Position numbers and translations under genes: made by a program. The notes beneath the pieces are model-generated. The model saw nothing but the letters and a program-made list of their open reading frames with translations. It did not search any database and had not been told where the DNA came from. This document shows, one piece after another, positions 1-7,854 of a stretch of 64,000 nucleotides of DNA (positions within the stretch are counted from its first letter, which is position 1; every line of letters starts with the position of its first letter). The DNA comes from an uncultured Bacilli bacterium. GTDB taxonomy: Bacteria; Bacillota_I; Bacilli_A; RF39; UBA660. The DNA lies in assembly GCA_910589375.1 (NCBI GenBank), contig CAJUTK010000001.1, positions 496,001-560,000 on the forward strand, in the 5' to 3' direction.

Positions 1-73
1 TAAAATTAGAGAATCATTTGATTTTACAGGTACGCCAATTGTATTACAATTTAAAAATAAAGGAGAGCAATAA
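1..73 (+). CDS. der: C-terminal end of GTPase Der (EngA), partial
   Basis: Only the last 23 codons and the TAA at 71-73 are present; the gene enters from the left edge, with codons beginning at position 2. The residues include IRESFDFTGTPIVLQF, which match the end of the KH-like domain of Der, where IRxxFxFxGTPI is typical. Der is a tandem-GTPase 50S ribosome assembly factor. The stop codon overlaps the start of the next gene (TAATG), so the two are probably translationally coupled. The assignment rests on a short segment and is therefore moderate. Confidence 0.7.
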   Translation, partial: KIRESFDFTGTPIVLQFKNKGEQ

Positions 74-900
74 TGAATAAAAATGGAAAAATGATAGCAA
101 CTGTTATAAGTGCTTTATTAATTATTATCATGTCTATTACTTTAGGAATAAAGATGACTGATCAAAAGAAAAGTTTAGAAAATAGTAATTCTTTAAAAAA
201 TAGGAAAATAGAAATTAAAGATACTTGTTCACCAGAAAGTAGTCATCCAGACGCTATTGAAACGTATTATGAAGATGAAAAATATGTATGTAAATTTAAT
301 CAAGTAGTAAGTAGTTGTTATAAAGTGAAAGTAGATGGAAAAGAGTACTCTTTAAAAGAAGCATTAAATAATAAAATAATCACTGTTGAAGAAGGAATTG
401 AACATGGATTACAATGCGAGCGTAAAAAAGAAAATGGCTCTAACAGTAATACCAACACCAACACTAATACAAACACTAATACAAGTAGTAATCAGCCTTC
501 TAGCAGTAATACGAATACAAACTCAAATAGTAATATATCTAATAGTAATGTAAACACAAATACCAATACTAATAGTAATACAAACATTCATAGTAATCAA
601 GTTTCTAATACAAATACTAGTAGTAATGTTATTAGTAATTCTAATATTGTTACCACTAAAAAGATTAGTATTATAGATAAATGTACTGGTAATCTTACAC
701 AGCAAAAAGATTATTTTTATGAAGATAATCAATATAAGTATTATTTTAATACAGGTATGAGCAGTTGTACTTATGTAAGAGTAAATGGAAAAGAATATAC
801 GTTAAGAAATGCTTTAAATGAAAAAATAGTTACTATGAAAGAATTAGAGAATGTTGGATTTCATTGTTTAAAGGAGTCAAAAAATCTAGTAGATAAATAA
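73..900 (+). CDS. Membrane-anchored extracellular protein, duplicated Cys domain with Asn/Thr-rich linker
   Basis: I do not recognise a named family. The 275-residue protein has an N-terminal hydrophobic anchor (about residues 8-26). A Cys-containing domain follows (about 45-118, Cys at 52, 73, 82 and 115), then a roughly 80-residue linker of Ser/Asn/Thr repeats (121-198), then a second copy of the domain (about 200-270). The copies share a V(D/N)GKEY(S/T)L core and the pattern K-I-[IV]-T; the second copy keeps three of the four Cys. An outside-facing protein with disulphides and a flexible cell-wall-spanning linker is my inference. The ribosome site AAGGAG lies about eight bases before the ATG, which overlaps the der stop. 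A terminator follows at once. The linker style recurs in the protein at 29851-31164. Confidence 0.75.
   Translation: MNKNGKMIATVISALLIIIMSITLGIKMTDQKKSLENSNSLKNRKIEIKDTCSPESSHPDAIETYYEDEKYVCKFNQVVSSCYKVKVDGKEYSLKEALNNKIITVEEGIEHGLQCERKKENGSNSNTNTNTNTNTNTSSNQPSSSNTNTNSNSNISNSNVNTNTNTNSNTNIHSNQVSNTNTSSNVISNSNIVTTKKISIIDKCTGNLTQQKDYFYEDNQYKYYFNTGMSSCTYVRVNGKEYTLRNALNEKIVTMKELENVGFHCLKESKNLVDK
438..655 (+). repeat. Low-complexity AAT/ACA coding repeat
   Basis: An imperfect array of aat, aca/acc/act and agt codons encodes the Asn-Thr-Ser linker of the protein at 73-900. The third bases vary between units, so the array is older than a fresh microsatellite expansion, but length changes between strains would be expected. 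Confidence 0.8.
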
Positions 901-912
901 TACTAGATTTTT
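880..912 (+). terminator. Intrinsic terminator
   Basis: The 12-base arms AAAAATCTAGTA (880-891) and TACTAGATTTTT (901-912) flank an eight- to nine-base loop and run into T residues. The upstream arm overlaps the last codons of the preceding gene. Confidence 0.85.
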
Positions 913-982
913 TTATGCACAACTATGTGTATAATTTGTGTCAAAAAATAGGCATTCCCATATATTATAGTAGGAGGTAGTT

Positions 983-1225
983 ATGGGATTTTCAGATAAT
1001 TTCTTTAATAAGGTGGAAAAGAGAACAAGGGTGGATAAGGATACTATTTTAGAACTTGCAAAAGAGTTACAAGATAATGATTTAAAAAACGAAAAGACAC
1101 TTAGAAATGTTATTCAAAAATTGAGTACTATGACGGGAAAAACAGTTACAGAGGAACAAGAAAATAAAATTGTAAATGCAGTTATTAATGATAAGGTTCC
1201 TAAAGATGTTGATAAAATGTTTTAA
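983..1225 (+). CDS. spoVIF: Stage VI sporulation protein F (SpoVIF)
   Basis: This 80-residue protein starts MGFSDNFFNKVEKRT and carries the spacing and core of the SpoVIF family: D-[IT]-[IL]-x-L-A, DEKT/NEKTLRNVIxKLS, then ENKIVNAVIND and VPxDxD. In Bacillus, SpoVIF is made in the mother cell under SigK control and is needed for late coat assembly and spore resistance. The length equals the usual family length. A strong AGGAGG (972-977) precedes the ATG by five bases. CATATATTA at 959-967 resembles the CATAnnnTA -10 of SigK promoters, but it lies close to the ribosome site, so I treat this as a hint only. The gene is a single transcription unit between two terminators. Confidence 0.85.
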   Translation: MGFSDNFFNKVEKRTRVDKDTILELAKELQDNDLKNEKTLRNVIQKLSTMTGKTVTEEQENKIVNAVINDKVPKDVDKMF

Positions 1226-1248
1226 CACCGATATCAGGTGTTTTTTTT
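1224..1248 (+). terminator. Intrinsic terminator after spoVIF
   Basis: AACACC (1224-1229), a seven-base loop and GGTGTT (1237-1242) are followed by a T-run. The hairpin begins at the stop codon. Confidence 0.85.
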
Positions 1249-1249
1249 A

Positions 1250-1278
1250 TTGAAAAAAAGTACTATATAGGATATAAT
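1250..1278 (+). promoter_or_regulatory. SigA-type promoter of the prepilin-dusB unit
   Basis: TTGAAA (1250-1255) and TATAAT (1273-1278) are separated by 17 bases. The start codon of the prepilin is 25 bases downstream of the -10 box. Confidence 0.8.
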
Positions 1279-1302
1279 ACATGATAGAAAGTAGGAATCA
1301 AT

Positions 1303-1635
1303 ATGGACAAGAAATTAGGATTTACATTGGTCGAATTAATGGCAGTTTTAGTTATTTTGGGTGTTATTTTATTAATGGCTATGCCTAGTATTACCAATAC
1401 ATTTAGAAATTCAGAGGATATGGAAGCAGAAGAGTATTTAGAAACAATTTGCCTAGCTGCTAAAACTTATGCAGAATTTGAAACAGGCGTTAGTACAAGT
1501 AATATTTCTATTGATAGTCTAATCTCAGAAGGATATGTTAGAGATAATTTAAAAGTTCCAGATTCTCAGAAAAAATATAAATGTGTTAAAATATTAAGTA
1601 CTAATAAATGTGAATTAAAAGTATCTTGTAATTAA
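1303..1635 (+). CDS. Type IV prepilin-like protein (class III signal)
   Basis: The N-terminus DKKLGFTLVELMAVLVILG is a prepilin signal. It has a short basic leader, a Gly-Phe cleavage site for a prepilin peptidase (after residue 6), Glu at mature position 5 and a hydrophobic helix that serves in both membrane anchoring and pilus packing. The C-terminal part (about residues 45-110) is small, with Cys residues (KYKC, NKCELKVSC) that could pair. Mature length is about 104 residues. No pilus ATPase, platform protein or prepilin peptidase lies in the window, so it is an orphan here; the machinery may be elsewhere and could serve com-type DNA uptake or adhesion. dusB begins eight bases later. Confidence 0.85.
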   Translation: MDKKLGFTLVELMAVLVILGVILLMAMPSITNTFRNSEDMEAEEYLETICLAAKTYAEFETGVSTSNISIDSLISEGYVRDNLKVPDSQKKYKCVKILSTNKCELKVSCN

Positions 1636-1643
1636 GAGGCCTT

Positions 1644-2633
1644 ATGTGGAAAATAGGAAATGTTGAAATTCAAAACAGAGTAGTTTTAGCGCCTATGGCT
1701 GGTATTTGTAACAATGCTTATAGAACTATTATCAAAGAAATGGGCTGTGGCTATATGGTGGCTGAAATGGTCAGTGATAAAGCTCTTATGTATGGAAGTA
1801 GTAAAACGCAAGATATGCTTTATATGACGGAAGATGAAAGACCAATTGCTCAACAAATATTCGGTAGTGATAAGGAGTCTTTTGTTATAGCTGCTAAATA
1901 TGTTTATGAACATATGCATCCAGATATCATTGATATTAATATGGGATGTCCTGTTCCTAAAGTAGCTGTTTCTGCACAAGCAGGGAGTGCTCTTTTAAAA
2001 AGTCCTGAGAAAGTTAGGGATATTGTTTCTGCAGTAGTAGAAAGTGTTCCTATACCAGTTACTGTAAAAATTAGAAGTGGTTGGGATAAAGATTCTATTA
2101 ATGCTGTTGAAATAGCTAAAATTTGTGAAAGTGCAGGAGCTAGCGCTATTACAGTTCATCCAAGAACTCGTAGTCAAGGTTATAGTGGTCAAGCTGATTG
2201 GAATATCATTAGGGAAGTAAAAGAAAATGTATCTATTCCTGTAATTGGAAATGGGGATATTATAAGTTGTTTTGATGCGAAAAGAATGTTAGAGGAAACT
2301 CATTGTGATGCTATTATGATAGGTAGGGGAGTATTAGGAAACCCTTGGCTCATAAGGGAGTGTATAGATTACTTAGAAAAGGGAATTGTTCCTAGTGAGG
2401 TAACATTACATGAGAGAATATCCATGATTAAAGAACATTTATCAAGACTTTTAAAAACGAAACCTTATAAGGTAGCCATGTTAGAGATTAGGACTCATGC
2501 AGCTTGGTATTTAAAGGGCTTACCTAAGGCAAAAGAATTAAAGCAAGAAATTTTTAAGACGACAAAAGAAGAAGAACTATTGTCCTTGTTAGAAAACTAT
2601 GAAAGGGAAATGGGAGGAAACTATGAAAATTAA
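1644..2633 (+). CDS. dus: tRNA-dihydrouridine synthase, DusB-like
   Basis: This FMN-dependent enzyme reduces uridine to dihydrouridine in tRNA with NAD(P)H. At 329 residues it has the family length. Motifs in order are the FMN-binding LAPMAGICNNAYR (about 16-28), PIAQQIFG, DINMGCPVPKV with the catalytic Cys, VKIRSGWD, ITVHPRTRSQGYSG, VIGNGDI and the phosphate-binding MIGRGVLGNPW. After the catalytic Cys the usual KxxAG segment reads VAVSAQAGSALL, still with AGSALL. The ribosome site AAGAGG lies before the ATG. The gene follows the prepilin gene by eight bases and overlaps the RDD protein gene by 11 bases, so the three probably form one operon. Which tRNA position it modifies cannot be read from the sequence. 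Confidence 0.93.
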   Translation: MWKIGNVEIQNRVVLAPMAGICNNAYRTIIKEMGCGYMVAEMVSDKALMYGSSKTQDMLYMTEDERPIAQQIFGSDKESFVIAAKYVYEHMHPDIIDINMGCPVPKVAVSAQAGSALLKSPEKVRDIVSAVVESVPIPVTVKIRSGWDKDSINAVEIAKICESAGASAITVHPRTRSQGYSGQADWNIIREVKENVSIPVIGNGDIISCFDAKRMLEETHCDAIMIGRGVLGNPWLIRECIDYLEKGIVPSEVTLHERISMIKEHLSRLLKTKPYKVAMLEIRTHAAWYLKGLPKAKELKQEIFKTTKEEELLSLLENYEREMGGNYEN

Positions 2634-3234
2634 AAGAATAAAGTCTTTTGCTATTGATTTTATCATTTTGTTAGTATTTTTCTTATTTGTGCAATTTCTT
2701 ATTCCCAAGACAGATTATGTAAAAACATTAGAAGCAGAGCAGAATGCTATTATGGAAGATTATTTTGCACATCGTATTGATTTTACAGAGTATGTTAGCA
2801 GTTATGGAAATGTTTTTTATGAGTCTAGTAAAGAGGGACAAGTTACTTACTTACTTTATCTAATTTTTATGTTAAGTTATTTTGTAGTATTGCCTTTTTT
2901 ATGGAAAGGAAGAACGCTCGGGTGTTATTTTTGCAATGTACAAATAGAGCGATTTGATCAAGGAAAATTGCATATATGGCAATTATTTGTACGTTATTCT
3001 ATTGTCTTTGGATTAGGATATGTACTATTAAATAATTTATTTTTATTATTAGTTCCTAAGAGTTATTATTTTGTTTTAATTTCTGTAGTAGCTATTTTTC
3101 AATTTGTAGTTGCTATATTTTCTATGATAACCGTAATATTCAGAAAAGAAAAAAGAGGACTTCATGAACTACTTAGTAATACGGAGATTACAAAGATAAT
3201 TGATTCTAAAAAGTATCAGAAAAAAAATGCATAA
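2623..3234 (+). CDS. RDD-family membrane protein
   Basis: The 203-residue protein begins KIKRIKSFAIDFIILLVFFL, with the Arg and the Asp of the RDD signature. Hydrophobic segments follow near residues 13-30, 80-100, 130-150 and 155-178, along with a WKGRTLGCYFCNVQIER segment that matches the conserved G(R/Q)TLG region of RDD proteins. I chose the ATG at 2623 because GGGAGG sits eight bases before it; a longer reading lacks such a site. The 5' end overlaps dusB. RDD proteins are often tied to ion or stress transport, but no substrate can be inferred. Confidence 0.8.
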   Translation: MKIKRIKSFAIDFIILLVFFLFVQFLIPKTDYVKTLEAEQNAIMEDYFAHRIDFTEYVSSYGNVFYESSKEGQVTYLLYLIFMLSYFVVLPFLWKGRTLGCYFCNVQIERFDQGKLHIWQLFVRYSIVFGLGYVLLNNLFLLLVPKSYYFVLISVVAIFQFVVAIFSMITVIFRKEKRGLHELLSNTEITKIIDSKKYQKKNA

Positions 3235-3240
3235 TATTGT

Positions 3241-3271
3241 GAGGAAAAGGCTAGTACTTTTTCTCTTTTTT
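3241..3271 (+). terminator. Intrinsic terminator before lysS
   Basis: GAGGAAAAG (3241-3249) pairs with CTTTTTCTC (3257-3265), with one G-T pair, followed by six T residues. It separates the dusB operon from lysS. Confidence 0.8.
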
Positions 3272-3322
3272 GTGGTATTATAGAAGAGTAAAAAACGCAA
3301 GAAATAGAAGGAAGTGAGAAAT

Positions 3323-4807
3323 ATGCGCGAACTTACAGAACAAGAAATCGTTAGACGTGAAAAGGCTAATAATATTCGTTCGCTTGGAATGGATCCATTC
3401 GGACATCGCTTTGATCGTACACATAGGTCAGGTGATATTAAGAAAGAGTACGCCGATAAATCTGGCGAAGAATTAGAAAATATGAATGTTGCTGTTAAAG
3501 TAGCAGGAAGAATCATGACGAAACGTGGTAAGGGAAAAGCAGGTTTCATGCACATCCAAGATCGTGATGGTCAGATTCAAATTTATTTAAAATTAGATAA
3601 TGTTGGAGAAGAAAACTATGATTTATTCTTAAAATCAGATATTGGTGATATTGTAGGGATAGAGGGTACTTTATTTGTAACCCATACAGGTGAGTTATCT
3701 ATTAAAGCTTCTAAATATATTCATTTAGTAAAAGCTTTAAGACCACTACCAGAGAAATTTCATGGACTTACTGATGTTGAGGAAAGATATAGAAGGCGTT
3801 ATGTAGACTTAATTATGAATGAGGATTCAAAGAGAGTCGCATTTTTGCGCCCTAGAATTATTAGATGTATCCAAAACTTTATGGATGCACAAGGATTCTC
3901 AGAAGTAGAGACACCAATTTTATCTACTTTACTTACAGGGGCAAGTGCAAGGCCATTTGTGACTCATCACAATGCTCAAGATTTAGATATGTATTTACGT
4001 ATAGCATTAGAGTTACCACTTAAGAGATTATTAGTAGGTGGTATGGAAGCTGTCTATGAAATTGGACGTGTATTTAGAAATGAAGGAATGGATCCAAAAC
4101 ATAATCCTGAATTCACATTAATGGAAGCTTATTTAGCTTATAGTGATTTAGAGGGTATGATGGATTTAACAGAGAATATGTATCAGACTATAGCACGTGA
4201 TGTAATGGGAAAAATGACTTACCAATTTGGTGGATATGAAATCAATTTAGAGGGTCCATGGAAAAGGGTTAGTATGACAGATGCTATTAAAGAACAAACA
4301 GGAATTGATTTTAAGCAAAAAATGACTGTAGAAGAGGCTTTAAAATTAGCTCAGGAACATCATATTGAAGTACAGGAGCATGAGCACAATGTAGGTCATA
4401 TCATCAATTTGTTCTTTGAAAAATATGTAGAGGATACACTTATCCAACCAACATTCCTTTATGGACATCCAGTAGAGATTTCGCCTCTTACAAAAAGGAA
4501 TCCAGAAGACCCAAGATTTGTTGATCGTTTTGAATTATTTATTGCTGGAAAAGAGTTTGCAAATGCTTATACAGAATTAAATGATCCGATTGATCAGTTA
4601 GAAAGATTTGAAGATCAAATTAAAGAAAAGGATTTAGGAAATGACGAAGCGAATGATATCGATTATGATTTCGTAGAGGCATTAGAATATGGTATGCCTC
4701 CAGCAGGTGGTATTGGATATGGAATCGATAGATTATGTATGTTATTCTTAGAACAAGAATCTATTCGTGATGTACTTTTATTCCCAACGATGAAAGAAAG
4801 AAATTAG
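3323..4807 (+). CDS. lysS: Lysyl-tRNA synthetase, class II
   Basis: It charges tRNA-Lys in the cytosol. The 494-residue protein has the expected order. An N-terminal OB anticodon-binding fold (about 55-145) includes KAGFMHIQDRDGQIQIY. The class II core follows, with motif 1 near MDAQGFSEVETP, motif 2 VYEIGRVFRNEGMDPKHNPEFT and motif 3 GGIGYGIDRLCML at the C-terminus. I chose the ATG at 3323; a GTG nine bases upstream is part of the AGGAAGTGAG ribosome site. The stop is followed directly by the histidine phosphatase gene (ATG at 4809), which suggests co-transcription. Confidence 0.97.
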   Translation: MRELTEQEIVRREKANNIRSLGMDPFGHRFDRTHRSGDIKKEYADKSGEELENMNVAVKVAGRIMTKRGKGKAGFMHIQDRDGQIQIYLKLDNVGEENYDLFLKSDIGDIVGIEGTLFVTHTGELSIKASKYIHLVKALRPLPEKFHGLTDVEERYRRRYVDLIMNEDSKRVAFLRPRIIRCIQNFMDAQGFSEVETPILSTLLTGASARPFVTHHNAQDLDMYLRIALELPLKRLLVGGMEAVYEIGRVFRNEGMDPKHNPEFTLMEAYLAYSDLEGMMDLTENMYQTIARDVMGKMTYQFGGYEINLEGPWKRVSMTDAIKEQTGIDFKQKMTVEEALKLAQEHHIEVQEHEHNVGHIINLFFEKYVEDTLIQPTFLYGHPVEISPLTKRNPEDPRFVDRFELFIAGKEFANAYTELNDPIDQLERFEDQIKEKDLGNDEANDIDYDFVEALEYGMPPAGGIGYGIDRLCMLFLEQESIRDVLLFPTMKERN

Positions 4808-4808
4808 T

Positions 4809-5345
4809 ATGCTTTTATATGTAGTAAGGCATGGAAAAACAGTTTGGAATTTAGAACATCGTGTCCAAGGTATTACAGATATAGAATTATGTGAAGAAGG
4901 AAGAATGACGGCTAGAGCGATTAGTGAAGAAGTCAGAAATTTAAATGTAGATGTAGTGATTTCTTCCCCTTTATCTAGGGCTCGTGAAACCGCTAAAATC
5001 TTAGTAGGTGATACTTTACCAATTAATATTGATGACAGAATTAAAGAACGTGATTGGGGAAGAAATGAAGGTATGAACTTAGATGGTCTCGATACTTGGG
5101 ACTGTTGGGATGTTATTTTAAATACCAATGTTCAAAATATCGAAAGAATACAGGATTTTATGAGCCGTGTATCAGAGTTTCTAGAGGAAATAAAAATACG
5201 CTATAAGGATAAAAAGGTTTTACTTGTTACTCATAGTGCAGTTGTTAGAGTTATTCATTATTTATTAGGTACTATTCCAGAAGATGGAAATTTAAGTAGA
5301 ATCAATATTCCTAATTTAAGAATAATAGAATATGAGGTGAAATAA
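4809..5345 (+). CDS. Histidine phosphatase superfamily protein (PhoE/GpmB type)
   Basis: The 178-residue protein opens with LLYVVRHGKTVWNLEHRVQG, the RHG signature in which the His is phosphorylated during catalysis. The second Arg is in SSPLSRARETA, the acid Glu in KERDWGRNEG and the second His in LLVTHSAVVRVI. It lacks the longer insertions of cofactor-dependent phosphoglycerate mutase, so a small-molecule or phosphoprotein phosphatase is more likely; the substrate is unknown. It follows lysS by one base and overlaps the next lipoprotein gene by one base, which argues for one operon. Confidence 0.9.
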   Translation: MLLYVVRHGKTVWNLEHRVQGITDIELCEEGRMTARAISEEVRNLNVDVVISSPLSRARETAKILVGDTLPINIDDRIKERDWGRNEGMNLDGLDTWDCWDVILNTNVQNIERIQDFMSRVSEFLEEIKIRYKDKKVLLVTHSAVVRVIHYLLGTIPEDGNLSRINIPNLRIIEYEVK

Positions 5346-5842
5346 TGAAAAAATATGTAGTTGTCATATTGCTATTTTTGTTAGTGATAACTGGTTGTGG
5401 AAAACAAGGGCTACCTAAACAAATAGGAAATCAAGATGGGTTAGTTTTGGTATATGAAGATAGTAATATTAGTTTAAAAAATTCCCCAACATATAAAATA
5501 AGTCTTTATAATGATAAGAGAATTATTTCTGAATATTCAGAACAAGGTAATTCCTATATTATTAATTTATCAGAAGAAGATTACCAAAAGATTTTAGAAA
5601 CTGCTTTTTCAGAAAAGTTTTTAGATTTAGATAAAAATATTACTTCTATGGAGACTGAAGGTGGAAGTACTTATTCTGTTACACTTTACTATAATGGCAA
5701 AACATTTACAACAGGTGGACAAAATATTGAAGAAAAAGAGTTTATAAAATTACAAGAACTATTAGTAGATATGGTAAAAGAAGAAGAAGAAAAAATGAAC
5801 AGTAAAGGAGATAATGAAAAAAATGAAGGTATTGTCAGTTAA
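5345..5842 (+). CDS. Predicted lipoprotein
   Basis: The 165-residue protein starts with a type II signal peptide: MKKY, a hydrophobic run and the lipobox VITGC with Cys near residue 19. The mature part has no motif I recognise; it is rich in beta-forming segments such as YKISLYNDKRIISEYS and YSVTLYYNGKTFTTGGQN and ends in a Glu/Lys-rich tail. The lipoprotein at 19455-19859 shares short features (a KVTF or SVTLYYNG strand followed by a Leu-rich end), so the two may be distant relatives; that is weak. The gene overlaps ackA by 29 bases. Confidence 0.8.
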   Translation: MKKYVVVILLFLLVITGCGKQGLPKQIGNQDGLVLVYEDSNISLKNSPTYKISLYNDKRIISEYSEQGNSYIINLSEEDYQKILETAFSEKFLDLDKNITSMETEGGSTYSVTLYYNGKTFTTGGQNIEEKEFIKLQELLVDMVKEEEEKMNSKGDNEKNEGIVS

Positions 5843-7001
5843 TTGTGGTAGTTCATCTTTAAAATTTCAAATGTATGAAATGCCAGAAGAAAAAGTTTTA
5901 ATTTCAGGAAATTTTGAAAGAATAGGAATAGAGGGAAGCTTTTATACTGTTAAGTTTAATGGTGAGAAAGCAAAAAAAGAAGTTGCTTTAGAAAATCATA
6001 AGGAAGCTTTTCAAATTTTAATTCAAGAATTATTAGATTATAAGGTAGTAGAAAACTTAGAAGAAGTAGGAGGAATTGGACATCGTGTTGTTCAAGGTGG
6101 TGACTACTTTGATAAGACTGTTGTTGTAGATGATGAGGTAATTGCTAAAATAGAAGAACTAAGTACTTTAGCTCCACTTCATAATCCAGCTGCTATTATT
6201 GGTATTAAAGCTGCGCAAGAAGTATTCCCAAATGCTACTCAAACAGTTGTATTTGATACAGCTTTTCATCAAACTATGCCAGAAGAAAATTATTTATATG
6301 CACTTCCATATGATTTTTATGAAAAGTATAAAGTCAGAAGATATGGAGCTCATGGAACTAGCCATAAATATGTAGCATTACGTGCTAATGAAATTTTAGG
6401 TAGGGAAAATACAAGATTAATTACTTGTCATATTGGAAATGGTGCTTCTATTAGTGCTATTAAAGATGGTAAATGTATTAATACTTCTATGGGGCTTACT
6501 CCAAATGCTGGTCTTATTATGGGATCTCGTTGTGGAGATATTGATGCTACTATTGTTACTTATTTAATTGATAAAAAAGGATTCTCTGCATCAGAAATAG
6601 AAAAAGTTATGAATAAAGAAAGTGGATTCTTAGGAATTAGTGGAGTTAGTAGTGATTCAAGAGATATTGAAGCAGGAATTGAAGCCGGTAATGAAAAATG
6701 TATTTTAGCACAAAGAATGTATGTAAAACGTATTGTGGATTACATTGCTAAATACTATATGGAATTAGGTGGATGTGATGCTATTATTTTTACAGCTGGT
6801 GTAGGAGAAAATTCTATGGGTGTTCGTTTAGGCGTTATGAATGGATTAGCTGCTATTGGTGTAAAAGCTGATCCTGAGGCAAACAATATTCGTGGAGAAG
6901 AAAGAATGGTAAGTGCAGCTGATTCTTCTATTCCATGTTATATTATTCCAACAGATGAGGAAGTAATGATTGCTCGTGACACCTATGCTTTAGCGCAATA
7001 A
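5814..7001 (+). CDS. ackA: Acetate kinase
   Basis: It converts acetyl phosphate and ADP to acetate and ATP, the last step of acetogenic fermentation. The 395-residue length is typical. Family signatures are VLSVNCGSSSLKFQ at the N-terminus, GIGHRVVQGGDYF, VFDTAFHQTMP, RRYGAHGTSHKYV with the catalytic His region, HIGNGASI, GLTPNAGLIMGSRCGDID and FTAGVGENS. The start sits after AAAGGAG inside the end of the lipoprotein gene. No phosphotransacetylase gene lies beside it. A terminator follows the stop directly. Confidence 0.97.
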   Translation: MKKMKVLSVNCGSSSLKFQMYEMPEEKVLISGNFERIGIEGSFYTVKFNGEKAKKEVALENHKEAFQILIQELLDYKVVENLEEVGGIGHRVVQGGDYFDKTVVVDDEVIAKIEELSTLAPLHNPAAIIGIKAAQEVFPNATQTVVFDTAFHQTMPEENYLYALPYDFYEKYKVRRYGAHGTSHKYVALRANEILGRENTRLITCHIGNGASISAIKDGKCINTSMGLTPNAGLIMGSRCGDIDATIVTYLIDKKGFSASEIEKVMNKESGFLGISGVSSDSRDIEAGIEAGNEKCILAQRMYVKRIVDYIAKYYMELGGCDAIIFTAGVGENSMGVRLGVMNGLAAIGVKADPEANNIRGEERMVSAADSSIPCYIIPTDEEVMIARDTYALAQ

Positions 7002-7003
7002 TA

Positions 7004-7027
7004 AAAGAGCTTATGCTCTTTTTCTTT
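7004..7027 (+). terminator. Intrinsic terminator after ackA
   Basis: AAAGAGC (7004-7010), loop TTAT and GCTCTTT (7015-7021) are followed by T residues. Confidence 0.85.
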
Positions 7028-7038
7028 AGGAGTTAGAT

Positions 7039-7812
7039 ATGAGATTGAAAATAGGGACATTAAATTGTCAAAATAATACAGAAAATAGACAAAATAGAAA
7101 TGACCGAGCTAATCTTTTAGCGAGTTATATATTAGAAAAAAAGTATGATATATTAGGTACTCAAGAACTTACAATGAGATTTACTAGGAAAGTAGATAAG
7201 TACTTAAAAGAGTTTAATTTTTATGGGGATTATCAATATGGTAGAGGAATCATTGGTAAGTATTTTCCTCTTATTAAAACATTTAATCAGGGAAATCAAA
7301 TTATTACTCATATGCCTGTTGAAAGTACAAGAACGAGAACCCTTCCTTGGATTCCTTATTCTTTTAAAGAGTTATGGAGGGCACTTAAAAAGCCTTCCTT
7401 AGAACGTAGAATAGTAACTAGGATAGAAATAGAAACAGAAAAACAGAGAATTTATATTTTAAATACTCACTTAGATTACTATACACCAAGTGTTCAAAAA
7501 AGGCAGTTAAATTATTTATTAAAAAAGATAAAGAAATATAGAAATTATGCTAGTGTTGTATTGATGGGAGATTTTAACCTACAGATTACAGATTCTTTAT
7601 TTTTAAATTTTATGAAAGAGTTAGAAAAATTAGATATTGTAAGAGTACCTGTAAATGAAAAAACGAATGCATCTAGATATCGTGAAGAAGGTGCTATTGA
7701 CCATATTTTTATTCCAAAGAATTTTAAAGTTATTAGTTGTGGTACTATAAGTATGGAAGAATTATCTAATATAACAGACCATAAAGCAGTCTATGTAGAA
7801 GTAGATATTTAA
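7039..7812 (+). CDS. Endonuclease/exonuclease/phosphatase family protein
   Basis: The 257-residue protein carries the four-layer EEP fold motifs. They are KIGTLNCQNN with the metal-site Asn, ILGTQELT with the metal-binding Glu, LNTHLDYY, VVLMGDFNL (Asp and Asn of the active site), AIDHIFI and ITDHKAVYVEV with the catalytic His. There is no signal peptide, so it acts in the cytosol. DNA-repair nuclease and sphingomyelinase or phosphatase members share this fold, and the sequence does not settle the substrate. The ribosome site is TAGGAG. The gene has the ackA terminator before it and nrnA 42 bases after it. Confidence 0.85.
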   Translation: MRLKIGTLNCQNNTENRQNRNDRANLLASYILEKKYDILGTQELTMRFTRKVDKYLKEFNFYGDYQYGRGIIGKYFPLIKTFNQGNQIITHMPVESTRTRTLPWIPYSFKELWRALKKPSLERRIVTRIEIETEKQRIYILNTHLDYYTPSVQKRQLNYLLKKIKKYRNYASVVLMGDFNLQITDSLFLNFMKELEKLDIVRVPVNEKTNASRYREEGAIDHIFIPKNFKVISCGTISMEELSNITDHKAVYVEVDI

Positions 7813-7854
7813 AGAAAATTATGATAAAATGAACTTATAGAAAGTGTAATTGTT

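Noticed and set aside
438..655. CRISPR-like or minisatellite array
   Set aside because: The repeats are short, in one reading phase and encode a Ser/Asn/Thr linker; no spacers or unit of CRISPR length.
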